A stretch of DNA of 64,000 bases. Source: Runella sp. SP2 (lineage in GTDB: Bacteria; Bacteroidota; Bacteroidia; Cytophagales; Spirosomataceae). The notes beneath the pieces are model-generated. The model was not told the origin of the DNA. It worked only from the letters and a program-made list of their open reading frames with translations, and did no database searches. The DNA is taken from the NCBI RefSeq assembly GCF_003711225.1, contig NZ_CP031030.1:5817501-5881500 (forward strand), in the 5' to 3' direction. Made by a program: the position numbers and the translations under genes. Positions 1 to 9,500 of the stretch are shown piece by piece (position 1 is the stretch's first letter; every line of letters begins with the position of its first letter).

Positions 1-118
1 TTCACCCGCCCTCGTTGTTTGGGGTTGCAAAAGTCCCACTTTTTCCAACACACTCCAAATATTTTAACAACTATTTTTGAAAATATTTCACAATCACCTA
101 ACAACCAAACCATTACAC

Positions 119-478
119 CTACAAAAAAATACCCAGCTCCTCCCCAAAATATCGTAAAACGTGCTCACGCAAAACGTTTTCTTGGCTAATTAATGAGATA
201 CGAGGCAGTTTTTCGTTCAATTTCCAGTGTGGCCAACCATCTTTATCAAGTCCTTCGAGGGTATAAAAGCCCGATAAACTGAGAACTTTACAGGTAGCAA
301 TGTGCATTAAATCCTGTTTTTGCTCTTTTGTAAAGTGCAAAGGCCCCTTCCCCAGCTCTTGAACTCCTATTAGAAATAGGACGCTGTTCAAATCTTCTGG
401 TCTTTTACCCACCATTGACTGGAGCGTATCCAACAGTTTTTCCCAATTTTTTTCGAGTTGTTCGTTTACCTCTATCAT
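119..478 (-). CDS. Conserved hypothetical protein, 119 aa
   Basis: I do not recognise this family. The protein is soluble, with no signal peptide or membrane segment, and has a predicted helical N-terminus (charged residues 1-35). The C-terminal half contains GWPHWKLNEKLP and ends in a hydrophobic tail. It starts 18 bp downstream of the AhpD-like gene on the same strand, so the two are probably one transcript and may share a redox or housekeeping role; that link is inference only. Codon use looks like that of the neighbouring core genes, so I accept it as a real gene. Confidence 0.7.
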   Translation of the reverse strand: MIEVNEQLEKNWEKLLDTLQSMVGKRPEDLNSVLFLIGVQELGKGPLHFTKEQKQDLMHIATCKVLSLSGFYTLEGLDKDGWPHWKLNEKLPRISLISQENVLREHVLRYFGEELGIFL

Positions 479-496
479 ATCCTATATATATAAGCA

Positions 497-835
497 CTAT
501 TTAGAAAGTTCGTCCCAATACTCAACGGCACGACGTAGGTGTGGAATCACGATTGAACCGCCGATGAGTGTGGCGATTGAAAACACTTCTTGAATTTGTG
601 GTTCGGTTACGCCCAATTCTTTGCATTTCCCTAAATGGTATTTTACACAATCGTCACACCGAAGAACCATCGAACACGCAAGCCCCAACATTTCTTTGGT
701 TGCTTCATCAAGATGCCCTTCTGAATAACAATTTGTATCTAAATTGAAAAGGCGCTTAATAATAAGATTATCGGACGACATAATGCGGTCGTTCATTTTA
801 GTCCGATAGCTATTGAAATCTTCTACAAGTGACAT
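497..835 (-). CDS. Carboxymuconolactone decarboxylase / AhpD-like protein
   Basis: A 112-aa all-helical protein with the AhpD-family signature CDDCVKYHL: Cys60, Cys63 and His67 form the CxxCxxxH motif used in thiol-disulfide or peroxide-reducing chemistry. Length fits the single-domain CMD family. This family covers decarboxylases and alkylhydroperoxidase-like enzymes; the paired cysteines favour a redox role over a decarboxylase, but the substrate cannot be told from sequence. It precedes the 119-aa gene by 18 bp, probably as an operon. A long inverted repeat lies directly upstream. Confidence 0.85.
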   Translation of the reverse strand: MSLVEDFNSYRTKMNDRIMSSDNLIIKRLFNLDTNCYSEGHLDEATKEMLGLACSMVLRCDDCVKYHLGKCKELGVTEPQIQEVFSIATLIGGSIVIPHLRRAVEYWDELSK

Positions 836-849
836 ACGTATAAATAGTA

Positions 850-923
850 AATGCTTTGGTCAATGATATGGTTAACAAAACTGAGGTTATGCCTATTTTG
901 TTCCCTACCTTGACCAAAGCATT
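850..923. repeat. 14-bp perfect inverted repeat (long hairpin)
   Basis: The arms aatgctttggtcaa (850-863) and ttgaccaaagcatt (910-923) are exact reverse complements around a 46-nt spacer. The spacer holds a second nested pair, aacaaaa (874-880) and ttttgtt (896-902). It sits between the glucosidase stop (949) and the AhpD start (835). It could terminate the glucosidase transcript, act in the AhpD leader, or be a small repeat element. Confidence 0.7.
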
Positions 924-948
924 GATTCAACAATGAATTAATGGATGA

Positions 949-3618
949 TTAATGAGCTGATAGTTCGCTCATTTTCTGTTTATGAACCGAAGTAATTTCT
1001 ATCAAATCAGCGACTAACCCCGTCCAGCCCATCTGGTGGGATGCTCCTAGCCCATCTCCGTTATCTCCATTAAAGTATTCATAGAATAAGTACAAATCTT
1101 TGAAGTGTTCGTCTTCTTGGAACAACTTCGATGAAGTATAGACTGGGATATTGCCGTTTGCGTCTCTACGGAAAATATTAATCAGTCGCTCCGCTACGCA
1201 CATAGCAGCTTCCCGAACAGTCATAACGTTGCCTGAATTGGTAGGATATTCAATCTCGTAGTCGTCGCCGTAGTAGTTATAGAACTTCAACAGTGAATCG
1301 ACGATTAGGAAGTTAAGCGGGAACCAAATGGGGCCACGCCAGTTAGAGTTTCCACCGAAGATACTGCTTTCGGATTCGGCAGGCGTATATTTCACTCGAA
1401 GCACTTCCCCATTTACGTAAAACTCGTACGGATGTTTTTCGTGGAATTTTGACAAAGCACGGATACCATAGTCCGACAAAAATTCGGTTTCGTCAAACAT
1501 TCGTTTGAGCAACATCTTCATTCGGTGACCGCGAAGCAAAGCTAATAAGTGTGATTCTCCTTTGCCTGGTTCGTGCCAACGAGACACCAACGACGCCAAA
1601 TCGGGTCGATTGGTGAGTACCCATTCTACCCTTCTTTTAAAGTCAGGGAGCTTTTCGAGCAAATCGTCGTCCAAAATCTCGACGGCAAATAGCGGAATCA
1701 GACCGACCATAGACCGCACTTTCAACAACATACTTCTATTGTCAGGGGTATGGAGTACATCATAGTAAAATTGGTCTTCTTCGTCCCAAAGGCTAATTTT
1801 ATCTCCCCCCAATGACTTCATGGCAGCAGCAATGTGCAAGAAGTGCTCAAAAAATTTCGATGCCATGTCTTGGTACGCAGGTCGTACCAACGAAATTTCA
1901 CAGGCAATGCGAAGCATGTTCAATGTGTACATGGCCATCCAACCCGTTCCATCGGCTTGTTCCAAATACCCACCTGTTGGTAATTCTGCACTTCTATCAA
2001 ATACCCCAATATTATCAAGCCCTAAGAAACCACCTGAGAAAACGTTGTTTCCTTCGGCATCTTTACGGTTGACCCACCATGTAAAGTTGAGCAGCAATTT
2101 ATGGAAAACACGTTCAAGGAAGGCCACATCTCCCTGTCCGTTCATTTCACGGTCAATTTCATAGACTTTCCAAGTTGCCCACGCGTGTACAGGCGGGTTT
2201 ACGTCCGAGAAGTTCCATTCGTAAGCAGGCAACTGACCATTGGGGTGCATGTAATACTCCCGAAGCACTACTGCCAGTTGTCGTTTGGCAAAATAAGGAT
2301 CAAGTCGAGCCAAAGTAACGGTATGAAATGCCAAGTCCCAAGCTGCAAACCAAGGATACTCCCATTTATCGGGCATCGACAAAATATTGGCCGTGTACAT
2401 GTGCTTCCACGTAAGGTTACGCGGATAGGCTCTTCCTTTGAACTCGAACGGCATCTTAGGATCACCTTTGAGCCATTCGTTTACATTATAATAAAAGAAC
2501 TGTTTATTCCACAACATTCCCGCAAAGGCTTGACGCTGCACGGTACGAAGCTCAGGGTCAGTAACATTTTTTTGCAAGTCATCGTAAAACTCGTCGGCTT
2601 CGGCTTTGCGTTGTTCAAAAATTTCGTCGAAATCCTCAAACGCGTTCATCAAGTGGGTTTGATTTGAAAAACGAAGGCGAATTTCTACGCTTCCACCAGC
2701 AGGTACTATTTTTTTATAATGCCCCGCCGCTTTCGAACCAATTTGATTTCGATTGATAAATTGCTTTTTCCCCGTAACAATGTAATTATTGATACCATCT
2801 TTGGTATAAGGGATGGCATTCGGTTTTCCAAATATCTTTTCTGTATTGGTTTCGTTTTCACAGAAAATTAGCTCATCGGCTCCATCCAAATAAAACTTAT
2901 ACCGTCCCAGCAAGCGGTGGTTTACGTCAATTTGACGATTGGCAATACCATTCAGAATGGGTTTGTAATTGAACTGCTCGTATCCCCACGACCACGTGTT
3001 GCGAAACCAGAGTGTGGGCAAAATGGTCAATGGCGCTTCTTTGGTATAGCGGTTATGTGCCGTAATTTTTACCAACAAGTCGTTTTCATCCGCTTTGGCA
3101 TACTCTATATATATATCAAAGTAGCGATTATCATTAAAAACGCCCGTATCCAAGATTTCATACTCGGGTTGAAGGCGGTTTCGTTTGCGGTTTTCCTCCG
3201 ATAGTTTGGCATAGGGAAATGCTTGCTGCGGGTATTTGTACAGCAATTTCATGTAAGAGTGAGTCGGTGTACTGTCGAGATAATAGTACAATTCCTTCAC
3301 ATCTTCCCCGTGATTTCCTTCGGGTCCTGTTAGGCCAAACAAACGTTCTTTGATGATGGGGTCTTGGTGATTCCAAAACGCAAAAGCTAGGCAGATGTGC
3401 CCTTTATTATCCGAAATACCACCGATGCCATCTTCACCCCAACGATACGCATACGAACGAGAAAGTTCGTGTGAGATGAACCCCCACGAATCGCCCCAGT
3501 AACTATAATCTTCGCGAACAGTCCCCCATTGGCGTTCAGCTAAGTAAGGCCCCCATTTTTTCCAGCCTTTGTTGTCGGCACGCGCATGAATACGCTTTCT
3601 TTCAGCAGTATCTTTCAT
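949..3618 (-). CDS. GH63 / MGH1-like glucosidase family protein
   Basis: An 889-aa cytoplasmic protein (no signal peptide). It has the (alpha/alpha)6-barrel landmarks of the GH63 / mannosylglycerate-hydrolase-like clan: the EYPWFAAWDLAFHT segment, where the clan carries its catalytic Asp, and a late SNWRGPIWFPLNFL substrate-site motif. The N-terminal half (W-rich, GDSWGFISHELSRSYAYRW) looks like the beta-sandwich lead-in of this family. The likely reaction is hydrolysis of an alpha-glucosidic or glycosyl-glycerate bond; the substrate is not predictable. Length is normal for bacterial members. It reads away from the divergent nucleosidase gene. Family assignment is firm, function only generic. 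Confidence 0.85.
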   Translation of the reverse strand: MKDTAERKRIHARADNKGWKKWGPYLAERQWGTVREDYSYWGDSWGFISHELSRSYAYRWGEDGIGGISDNKGHICLAFAFWNHQDPIIKERLFGLTGPEGNHGEDVKELYYYLDSTPTHSYMKLLYKYPQQAFPYAKLSEENRKRNRLQPEYEILDTGVFNDNRYFDIYIEYAKADENDLLVKITAHNRYTKEAPLTILPTLWFRNTWSWGYEQFNYKPILNGIANRQIDVNHRLLGRYKFYLDGADELIFCENETNTEKIFGKPNAIPYTKDGINNYIVTGKKQFINRNQIGSKAAGHYKKIVPAGGSVEIRLRFSNQTHLMNAFEDFDEIFEQRKAEADEFYDDLQKNVTDPELRTVQRQAFAGMLWNKQFFYYNVNEWLKGDPKMPFEFKGRAYPRNLTWKHMYTANILSMPDKWEYPWFAAWDLAFHTVTLARLDPYFAKRQLAVVLREYYMHPNGQLPAYEWNFSDVNPPVHAWATWKVYEIDREMNGQGDVAFLERVFHKLLLNFTWWVNRKDAEGNNVFSGGFLGLDNIGVFDRSAELPTGGYLEQADGTGWMAMYTLNMLRIACEISLVRPAYQDMASKFFEHFLHIAAAMKSLGGDKISLWDEEDQFYYDVLHTPDNRSMLLKVRSMVGLIPLFAVEILDDDLLEKLPDFKRRVEWVLTNRPDLASLVSRWHEPGKGESHLLALLRGHRMKMLLKRMFDETEFLSDYGIRALSKFHEKHPYEFYVNGEVLRVKYTPAESESSIFGGNSNWRGPIWFPLNFLIVDSLLKFYNYYGDDYEIEYPTNSGNVMTVREAAMCVAERLINIFRRDANGNIPVYTSSKLFQEDEHFKDLYLFYEYFNGDNGDGLGASHQMGWTGLVADLIEITSVHKQKMSELSAH

Positions 3619-3732
3619 TGTGTATTAGAGTGGGTTATTACAAGGAATTACAAAAATAGCGGAATCAGCGATAGGTTTTTCTGCAATTTTGCATCAAATA
3701 AGCATTTATTCCCATCTTCAACTATCTTTTTT

Positions 3733-4557
3733 ATGTATTTTTTGCGCTGGAAACTACTATTTATCTTTCTATGGGGCAATATTCCCTTGCTTTTTTCTCA
3801 AGTTTATTCTCCTACCTCTACCATCGCGCTGGTAGGAGCAATGGACGAAGAAATTGAATTACTTCAACGTTCATTGCAACATTCCAAGACAAAAATCATA
3901 CACGGAATTCCGTTTTATACGGGGAAAATTGGAAAACAAAAGGTCGTTATTCTCAAAACAGGAATTGGAAAAGTAAATGCCTCGATGGCAGTGGCTTTTC
4001 TCCTTAATGAATTTCGTCCTAAACAGCTGATTTTTACGGGAATTGCGGGTGGTTTACATCCCGATTTGGAGGCAGGCGATATTGTCATTGGTAAACAAAC
4101 CCTCCAATACGATTATGGCCAAGCGACCAACGACAGTACATTTACCCGAAGTACTCGCAACCCGATGACGAAACAACTCAATCCTTTGTATTTTTTGGCT
4201 GACTCTATGTTATTAACAACAGCTCAAGAAGTAGCCAAGCATACCAATTTTCAGCCATTGGGTACGACTCATCGTTCACCAAAAATTTTGACAGGAACGA
4301 TTGTCACGGGCGATTTGCTCGTTACTTCTGAAAACAAAGCCAACGAACTGCGTCGAAAATTTGGGGCGGACGCCACCGAAATGGAAGGAGCAGCCGTGGC
4401 GCAAATTTGCTGGCAACAAAAAGTACCTTGTTTGGTTATCAGAAGCATGAGCGATAAAGCCGACAGCAAAGCGCGCGATAGCATCGAAAATTTTAAACAG
4501 GTGGCATCTTACAATTCAGCGCACCTTTTACTAAATTTATTGGGGAAACTTCCCTAA
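3733..4557 (+). CDS. 5'-methylthioadenosine/S-adenosylhomocysteine nucleosidase family, with signal peptide
   Basis: A 274-aa protein. I place the start at the ATG at 3733, because it gives a clean signal sequence (MYFLRWKLLFIFLWGNIPLLFSQ) directly before the catalytic domain; an upstream ATG at 3586 would add 49 residues of unlikely composition. MTAN/PNP-family landmarks are all present: VGAMDEEIELL with the N-terminal acid, TGIAGGL, TEMEGAAVAQ with the ribose-binding Glu, and SMSDKAD with the catalytic Asp. MTANs are normally cytoplasmic and recycle MTA or SAH to adenine; export here suggests nucleoside salvage in the periplasm. It is followed 46 bp later by the carboxylase gene. Confidence 0.85.
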   Translation: MYFLRWKLLFIFLWGNIPLLFSQVYSPTSTIALVGAMDEEIELLQRSLQHSKTKIIHGIPFYTGKIGKQKVVILKTGIGKVNASMAVAFLLNEFRPKQLIFTGIAGGLHPDLEAGDIVIGKQTLQYDYGQATNDSTFTRSTRNPMTKQLNPLYFLADSMLLTTAQEVAKHTNFQPLGTTHRSPKILTGTIVTGDLLVTSENKANELRRKFGADATEMEGAAVAQICWQQKVPCLVIRSMSDKADSKARDSIENFKQVASYNSAHLLLNLLGKLP

Positions 4558-4603
4558 AAAGGTGCATTTTGTGACATCATTCATTCCCTAAATCAGGTCA
4601 ATT

Positions 4604-6232
4604 ATGACGAATCGTGAATTTCATCAACAGCTTTTAGACGAATTGAACCGTCGTTACGAAAAAGTAAAATTAGGCGGTGGACTTAAAAACATCGAAAAAC
4701 ACAAAGCAAAGGGAAAACTAACCGCCCGCGAGCGCATCGACTATATGGTGGACGACGCTAACGATTTTGTGGAAGTAGGCGCATTTGTAGGCGAAGGTAT
4801 GTATCCCGAAGAAGGCGGCTGCCCATCGGGCGGTGTGGTGATTGGGATCGGGAAAGTATCGGGGCGGCAGTGCGTGATTGTGGCCAATGATGCGACGGTG
4901 AAGGCAGGCGCTTGGTTTCCGATTACAGCCAAAAAGAACTTACGGGCCCAAGAAATTGCCATTGAGAACCAACTTCCCATTATTTACCTCGTCGATAGTG
5001 CGGGGATTTACCTACCCCTTCAAGCCGATGTATTTGCTGATAAAGAGCACTTTGGAAGAATTTTCCGTAACAATGCCGTGATGTCGTCCATGGGCTTACT
5101 GCAAGTAGCGGCCATTATGGGAAGCTGCGTTGCAGGCGGGGCTTACTTGCCTATCATGTCGGACGAAGCGCTGATTGTGGAAGGGACGGGTTCGATATTT
5201 TTGGCAGGTCCTTACTTAGTCAAAGCGTCCATTGGTGAAGACGTAGATGCCGAAACCTTGGGTGGTGCCTCCACCCACTGTGAAATTTCGGGTGTTACCG
5301 ACAATAAATACCCCGACGACCCTTCCTGTTTGGACGCTATCAAACGCATTTTTGACCGAATTGGCCATTCGCCTAAAGCTGGGTTTGACCGCATTGTACC
5401 CGCTCCACCCAAAAAAAATCCCGACGAAATTTTTGATTTGCTCCCCGCCGACCGCAACAAGCCCTACGATATGCGGGAAATCATTGAGCGAATTGTAGAT
5501 AACTCCGAGTTTGAAGAATATAAACAATTGTACGGTCAGACTTTGCTCTGCGGTTATGCTCGAATTGACGGTTGGTCGGTAGGAATTGTGGCCAATCAGC
5601 GAAAAATGGTCAAAGCTAAAAAAGGAAGTGGAAGCGGTAACGAAATGCAAATGGGCGGCGTGATTTACTCCGACTCCGCCGACAAAGCTGCCCGTTTTAT
5701 CATGAACTGTAACCAAAAGAAAATTCCGCTGGTGTTTCTGCACGATGTGACAGGTTTCATGGTAGGCAGTCGTTCGGAACAAGGCGGGATTATTAAAGAC
5801 GGCGCTAAGATGGTCAATGCCGTAGCCAACTCGGTGGTGCCCAAGTTCACGTTTATCATCGGAAACTCTTACGGCGCGGGTAACTATGCCATGTGCGGCA
5901 AAGCCTACGACCCGCGTTTGATTTATGCGTGGCCAACGGCTCAATTGGCCGTTATGAGTGGGGCTTCGGCGGCCAAAACGCTGCTTCAAATTCAGGTGGC
6001 TACGCTTAAAGCCAAAGGTCAAACGATTGACCCCGAAGTTGAAAAAGAGCTTTTATCCGACATCACCAACCGTTACAACGAACAGCTTTCACCGTATTAT
6101 GCGGCTGCACACTTGTGGACCGACGGTATCATTCATCCCTTAGACACGCGCCGCACCATTTCGGCAGGTATCGAAGCGGCCAACCATGCGCCTATTCAAA
6201 AGCCATTCAATGTAGGAGTGATTCAGACGTAA
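4604..6232 (+). CDS. Acyl-CoA carboxylase, carboxyltransferase (beta) subunit
   Basis: A 542-aa protein with the two crotonase-like halves of biotin-dependent acyl-CoA carboxyltransferases. The N-half carries KGKLTARERI and LVDSAGIYLP; the C-half carries VFLHDVTGFMVG and IIGNSYGAGNYAM. These resemble methylcrotonyl-CoA carboxylase beta more than propionyl-CoA carboxylase. It would transfer carboxyl from carboxybiotin to an acyl-CoA, in leucine or fatty-acid breakdown. No biotin carboxylase or biotin carrier gene is next to it, so its alpha partner must lie elsewhere. The downstream gene starts 11 bp later. Confidence 0.92.
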   Translation: MTNREFHQQLLDELNRRYEKVKLGGGLKNIEKHKAKGKLTARERIDYMVDDANDFVEVGAFVGEGMYPEEGGCPSGGVVIGIGKVSGRQCVIVANDATVKAGAWFPITAKKNLRAQEIAIENQLPIIYLVDSAGIYLPLQADVFADKEHFGRIFRNNAVMSSMGLLQVAAIMGSCVAGGAYLPIMSDEALIVEGTGSIFLAGPYLVKASIGEDVDAETLGGASTHCEISGVTDNKYPDDPSCLDAIKRIFDRIGHSPKAGFDRIVPAPPKKNPDEIFDLLPADRNKPYDMREIIERIVDNSEFEEYKQLYGQTLLCGYARIDGWSVGIVANQRKMVKAKKGSGSGNEMQMGGVIYSDSADKAARFIMNCNQKKIPLVFLHDVTGFMVGSRSEQGGIIKDGAKMVNAVANSVVPKFTFIIGNSYGAGNYAMCGKAYDPRLIYAWPTAQLAVMSGASAAKTLLQIQVATLKAKGQTIDPEVEKELLSDITNRYNEQLSPYYAAAHLWTDGIIHPLDTRRTISAGIEAANHAPIQKPFNVGVIQT

Positions 6233-6243
6233 TTAAACGCTTT

Positions 6244-6942
6244 ATGAAAAATCTACCTCGACTGGTTGTATTATTCATACTACTCCTGTCCCACCAAGTG
6301 ATGGGGCAGGAGTTTTCGCCTTATTTCGAAGGGCTTACCAAGCAATTACGTTTGAATAAGCCTAGATTGCCGCGAAACTCCTACCAAGTAAGGCTCTGGG
6401 TTAACCTTTCACTAGCTATTGGAGAGGCCGAAGAATTGTACATCATTACCCAAAAACGAAAAAAATTATCCCTCGAAAAACGTACTCTTTTTCACACCAA
6501 AGAAGGATTTCTACGTTCTACGGTTGATTTCAAAGTCAGTTTAAAAGAAACCACTTTTTTTAATGAACTGATTGCCAACGCTGTCTTATCAAGCCGCGAC
6601 CAATCCATCGTTACAGATTCATTATACAATGTATATCGTTCTTTTAAACAAACGACTCGGGTTGAAATACAAGATGGCGAAGTACAAGTGATTTCTAATA
6701 AACCTCCAAAATTGACCATGTTGCTAGACGGAACTACGTATTATTTTGAGGTGATGGGAAATGATTTTTTCAGAAAGTATAAATTTCATTCACCCAAATC
6801 CTACGCAAAAATGTATCCTGAAATAGGAGAATTGAGTCGAAACGTAGATTTGGTTCGGCGTATTTACATCGCCTTCTCTGAAAATACGAAAGACATCAGC
6901 TATGTGTCCAGCTCAAGTAACCGTCATTTTGCCCGTTTTTAA
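6244..6942 (+). CDS. Hypothetical secreted protein, 232 aa
   Basis: Unrecognised. The ATG at 6244 gives a signal peptide (MKNLPRLVVLFILLLSHQVMGQ) with a Gln after the cleavage site, as is common in this phylum; an in-frame upstream ATG overlapping the carboxylase is rejected. The mature part is basic, alpha/beta in character, with no obvious motif. Its 3' end overlaps the next glycosyltransferase gene by 41 bp, so it is probably co-transcribed with the glycan-assembly genes. Confidence 0.75.
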   Translation: MKNLPRLVVLFILLLSHQVMGQEFSPYFEGLTKQLRLNKPRLPRNSYQVRLWVNLSLAIGEAEELYIITQKRKKLSLEKRTLFHTKEGFLRSTVDFKVSLKETTFFNELIANAVLSSRDQSIVTDSLYNVYRSFKQTTRVEIQDGEVQVISNKPPKLTMLLDGTTYYFEVMGNDFFRKYKFHSPKSYAKMYPEIGELSRNVDLVRRIYIAFSENTKDISYVSSSSNRHFARF

Positions 6943-7669
6943 CGGTGAAACTACGCTCGCAAGGGCAGTAAAATCAATTCAGCAACAGACCTACCCACAC
7001 TGGAAACTCCTCCTCCTCGACGATGGTTCGACGGACTCTACCCTGAAAATTGCACATTCATTTCAAGATTGTCGGATTACAATCATCAGTGATGGGCTTC
7101 ACAAAGGCATCGTCGAGCGGCTTAATCAAGGGGTGAAGCTCGCCGATACACCCTACATTGCACGAATGGATGCCGACGATTTTTCCTTGCCCGAACGATT
7201 AGAACAACAAATCATTTTTTTGGAAAATACCCCCCAAGTTGACCTTGTAGGTACGGCAATTCACTTAGTTAGCCCCACTGGCGAAGTAATTGGAAAGCGT
7301 ATATTTTCTACTTCACATTCGGGTATAGTTTCTAAACCTTGGCTCAAAACCATTTCAATCGCTCATCCCACTTGGTGTGGACGTACTGCATGGTTTAAAA
7401 AATGGCCTTATCAAGATTTTTCCAGAAATGAAGACCAAGAACTTCTCCTGAGAGCAGCTTCTTCGAGCACATACTCAAATCTCTCAACTCCTTTGCTAGA
7501 ATATACCTTTAAAAATAATTTCTACCAAAATTTTCAAACTCGCTTTAGCTGGTTAATCGTTTTGGTAAAATACTATCTAAAAAGATGGCATTTTATTAAA
7601 CTATTCTTAGGTATATCTGTATTTTTTGTTAAAATTTTTCTAGATTTTTTGCGAAAGCTCTTGCACTAA
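6902..7669 (+). CDS. Glycosyltransferase family 2
   Basis: A 255-aa GT-A fold enzyme. VTVILPVFNGETTLARAVKSI opens the nucleotide-sugar site, LLLDDGSTDST is the typical acidic loop, and ARMDADDFSLPERL carries the metal-binding DAD motif. The C-terminus ends in a basic hydrophobic helix (about 215-250) that probably holds it at the inner membrane. It would add a sugar to a lipid-linked or surface glycan; donor and acceptor are unknown. It overlaps the upstream gene and leads a four-gene glycan cluster with a GT4, a phosphoglycosyl transferase and an acyltransferase. Confidence 0.9.
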   Translation: MCPAQVTVILPVFNGETTLARAVKSIQQQTYPHWKLLLLDDGSTDSTLKIAHSFQDCRITIISDGLHKGIVERLNQGVKLADTPYIARMDADDFSLPERLEQQIIFLENTPQVDLVGTAIHLVSPTGEVIGKRIFSTSHSGIVSKPWLKTISIAHPTWCGRTAWFKKWPYQDFSRNEDQELLLRAASSSTYSNLSTPLLEYTFKNNFYQNFQTRFSWLIVLVKYYLKRWHFIKLFLGISVFFVKIFLDFLRKLLH

Positions 7670-7712
7670 TTACCTATTTTAAAGTCACCAAGGTTTTAAA
7701 AAGTGACTCATT

Positions 7713-8915
7713 ATGAAGGTAATACACACATTTACTGTACCCATTTCGCTTTGTTTCTTAGAAAATCAATCGTCGTTTTGGAATATAAACCAATATAATC
7801 TGCACGTCCTTTCGTCAGAACACCGTGGGCTTTTGAAGGAGTTTGGTCAAAAGAATCATCTCACCACTTTTGCGATTCCTTTTACCCGCAACAAAGACAT
7901 TCTCAATTCGCTCTCAAATATAAGAGTGCTTTACGCTTACTTCCGTAAGCATCGCCCTACCCTAGTTCACGGCAACACCCCCAAGGCCGCCTTTCTAAGC
8001 ATGATGGCTGCGACGTTCGCCCGTGTGCCTGTTCGCGTGTATGAAATGCACGGGCTTCCACTCGAAACGGCCCGCTGGCCTTGGAAACTATTCTACTGGG
8101 GAATAGAAAAAATGACATGTGCGTTGGCTACCCACGTCATCGCGGTCAGTCCTTCCCTACGGCAAAGTGCCATCCAAAAACGTTTGATTTCTACGCAGAA
8201 AATTTCGGTTATGCACCACGGCAGTTGCAACGGCATAGATGCCAAACAGAAATTTAACCCTGCTTTTATCGACTTAGAAAAAGTAGAAAATTTACGAAAA
8301 AAGTGGAATCTCAATCCTGCTCAGCCCATCGTCGGATTTGTGGGTAGGCTCACGCCCGACAAAGGTATTCAAGAATTGTATGATGCTTGGCAATGGGTAA
8401 AGCAGGTCATTCCTGCCGCTAAACTTTTGATGGTGGGTGACTGTGACGACCGACAGCCTATTTCCCATCGGTTGCTTTCACAATTGAAACACGATACTTC
8501 GATTGTACACATCAATCACCAATCAGACATTGCTTCCGTGTATGCACTGATTGATTTTTTGGTATTGCCCAGTCACCGCGAAGGACTCGGGAACGTTGTC
8601 CTAGAAGCCGCTGCCATGGGCAAACCCGCAGTGGTGAGTAACGTCACGGGCTTGAAGGATGCCGTTGACGATAACCGAACAGGCACATTTTGCGCGCCCC
8701 GCTCAGCCCAAGACCTTGCAGCGAAAATAATTGCCTACCTCCAAAACCCGCAGCTCATCCACCAACATGGGCAAGCAGCCCAGCTCCGCGTCCGCAAATG
8801 GTTTGTTCCAGAAGACGTATGGCACGCAAAACTTATGCTTTATCGGCGTTTGGTAGCCGCTACCGAATCCGTAACTTTGCCGCATGTACCCACAATTTTT
8901 CAAACCGCTGATTGA
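7713..8915 (+). CDS. Glycosyltransferase family 4
   Basis: A 400-aa GT-B enzyme. The N-domain includes [15 protein letters not shown]. The C-domain has [20 protein letters not shown] and the GT4 hallmark [21 protein letters not shown], whose [10 protein letters not shown] stretch contains the E-x7-E nucleotide-sugar motif. Probably transfers a hexose or acetamido sugar onto undecaprenyl-diphosphate glycan made by the next gene product. The 3' end overlaps the phosphoglycosyl transferase start by 32 bp, which indicates translational coupling. Confidence 0.9.
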   Translation: MKVIHTFTVPISLCFLENQSSFWNINQYNLHVLSSEHRGLLKEFGQKNHLTTFAIPFTRNKDILNSLSNIRVLYAYFRKHRPTLVHGNTPKAAFLSMMAATFARVPVRVYEMHGLPLETARWPWKLFYWGIEKMTCALATHVIAVSPSLRQSAIQKRLISTQKISVMHHGSCNGIDAKQKFNPAFIDLEKVENLRKKWNLNPAQPIVGFVGRLTPDKGIQELYDAWQWVKQVIPAAKLLMVGDCDDRQPISHRLLSQLKHDTSIVHINHQSDIASVYALIDFLVLPSHREGLGNVVLEAAAMGKPAVVSNVTGLKDAVDDNRTGTFCAPRSAQDLAAKIIAYLQNPQLIHQHGQAAQLRVRKWFVPEDVWHAKLMLYRRLVAATESVTLPHVPTIFQTAD

Positions 8916-9489
8916 CAAAACCGTCGCTGGTATTTTACTACTCCTTACTTTACCTATTACGCTGTTGGTAAGTGGATTGTTGTATTTTTATAACGACGGA
9001 AAACCTTTCTTTTTTCAACTGCGGCCTGGACTTCATGGGCAGATTTTTAGGATTTGGAAGTTTAAAACCATGAACGACCGTAAGAATAAACAGGGAGAAC
9101 TATTACCCGACCACGAGCGCCTGACAGCGGTAGGGAAATGGGTACGCAAAACTTCGCTAGATGAATTGCCTCAGCTTATCAATGTATTGAAGGGCGATAT
9201 GTCGCTGGTTGGGCCTCGTCCGTTATTAGTGGAATACTTACCGTTGTACAATCTCCGTCAACAGCGCCGACATGAGGTCAAACCTGGGATTACGGGCTGG
9301 GCACAAATCAATGGGCGCAACGCGATTTCATGGCAGCAAAAATTTGAGTACGATGTTTGGTACGTAGAAAATCTTTCCTTCTTTCTCGACTTGAAGATTT
9401 TATGGCTAACGGCCATGAAAGTGGTTAAATCGGAAGGAATAAATGCTTCGCAGACAATGACAATGGAAAAATTTACGGGAAATAACTAA
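8884..9489 (+). CDS. Undecaprenyl-phosphate sugar phosphotransferase (bacterial sugar transferase family)
   Basis: A 201-aa small-format (PglC-like) phosphoglycosyl transferase. One hydrophobic re-entrant helix near residues 10-35 is followed by the family core [36 protein letters not shown] and [14 protein letters not shown]; the Asp-Glu pair in LDELPQ is catalytic in the family. It starts a glycan by moving a sugar-1-phosphate onto undecaprenyl phosphate at the inner membrane. With the downstream PglD/NeuD-like acyltransferase it resembles an acetamido-sugar initiation pair. Confidence 0.92.
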   Translation: MYPQFFKPLIDKTVAGILLLLTLPITLLVSGLLYFYNDGKPFFFQLRPGLHGQIFRIWKFKTMNDRKNKQGELLPDHERLTAVGKWVRKTSLDELPQLINVLKGDMSLVGPRPLLVEYLPLYNLRQQRRHEVKPGITGWAQINGRNAISWQQKFEYDVWYVENLSFFLDLKILWLTAMKVVKSEGINASQTMTMEKFTGNN

Positions 9490-9500
9490 CTCCAACGACT

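Noticed and set aside
3586-3732. N-terminal extension of the nucleosidase
   Set aside because: The added 49 residues have unlikely composition and would hide the signal peptide.
5216-6022. 268-codon minus-strand frame inside the acyl-CoA carboxylase gene
   Set aside because: Shadow of a strongly conserved plus-strand gene; its translation matches no family.
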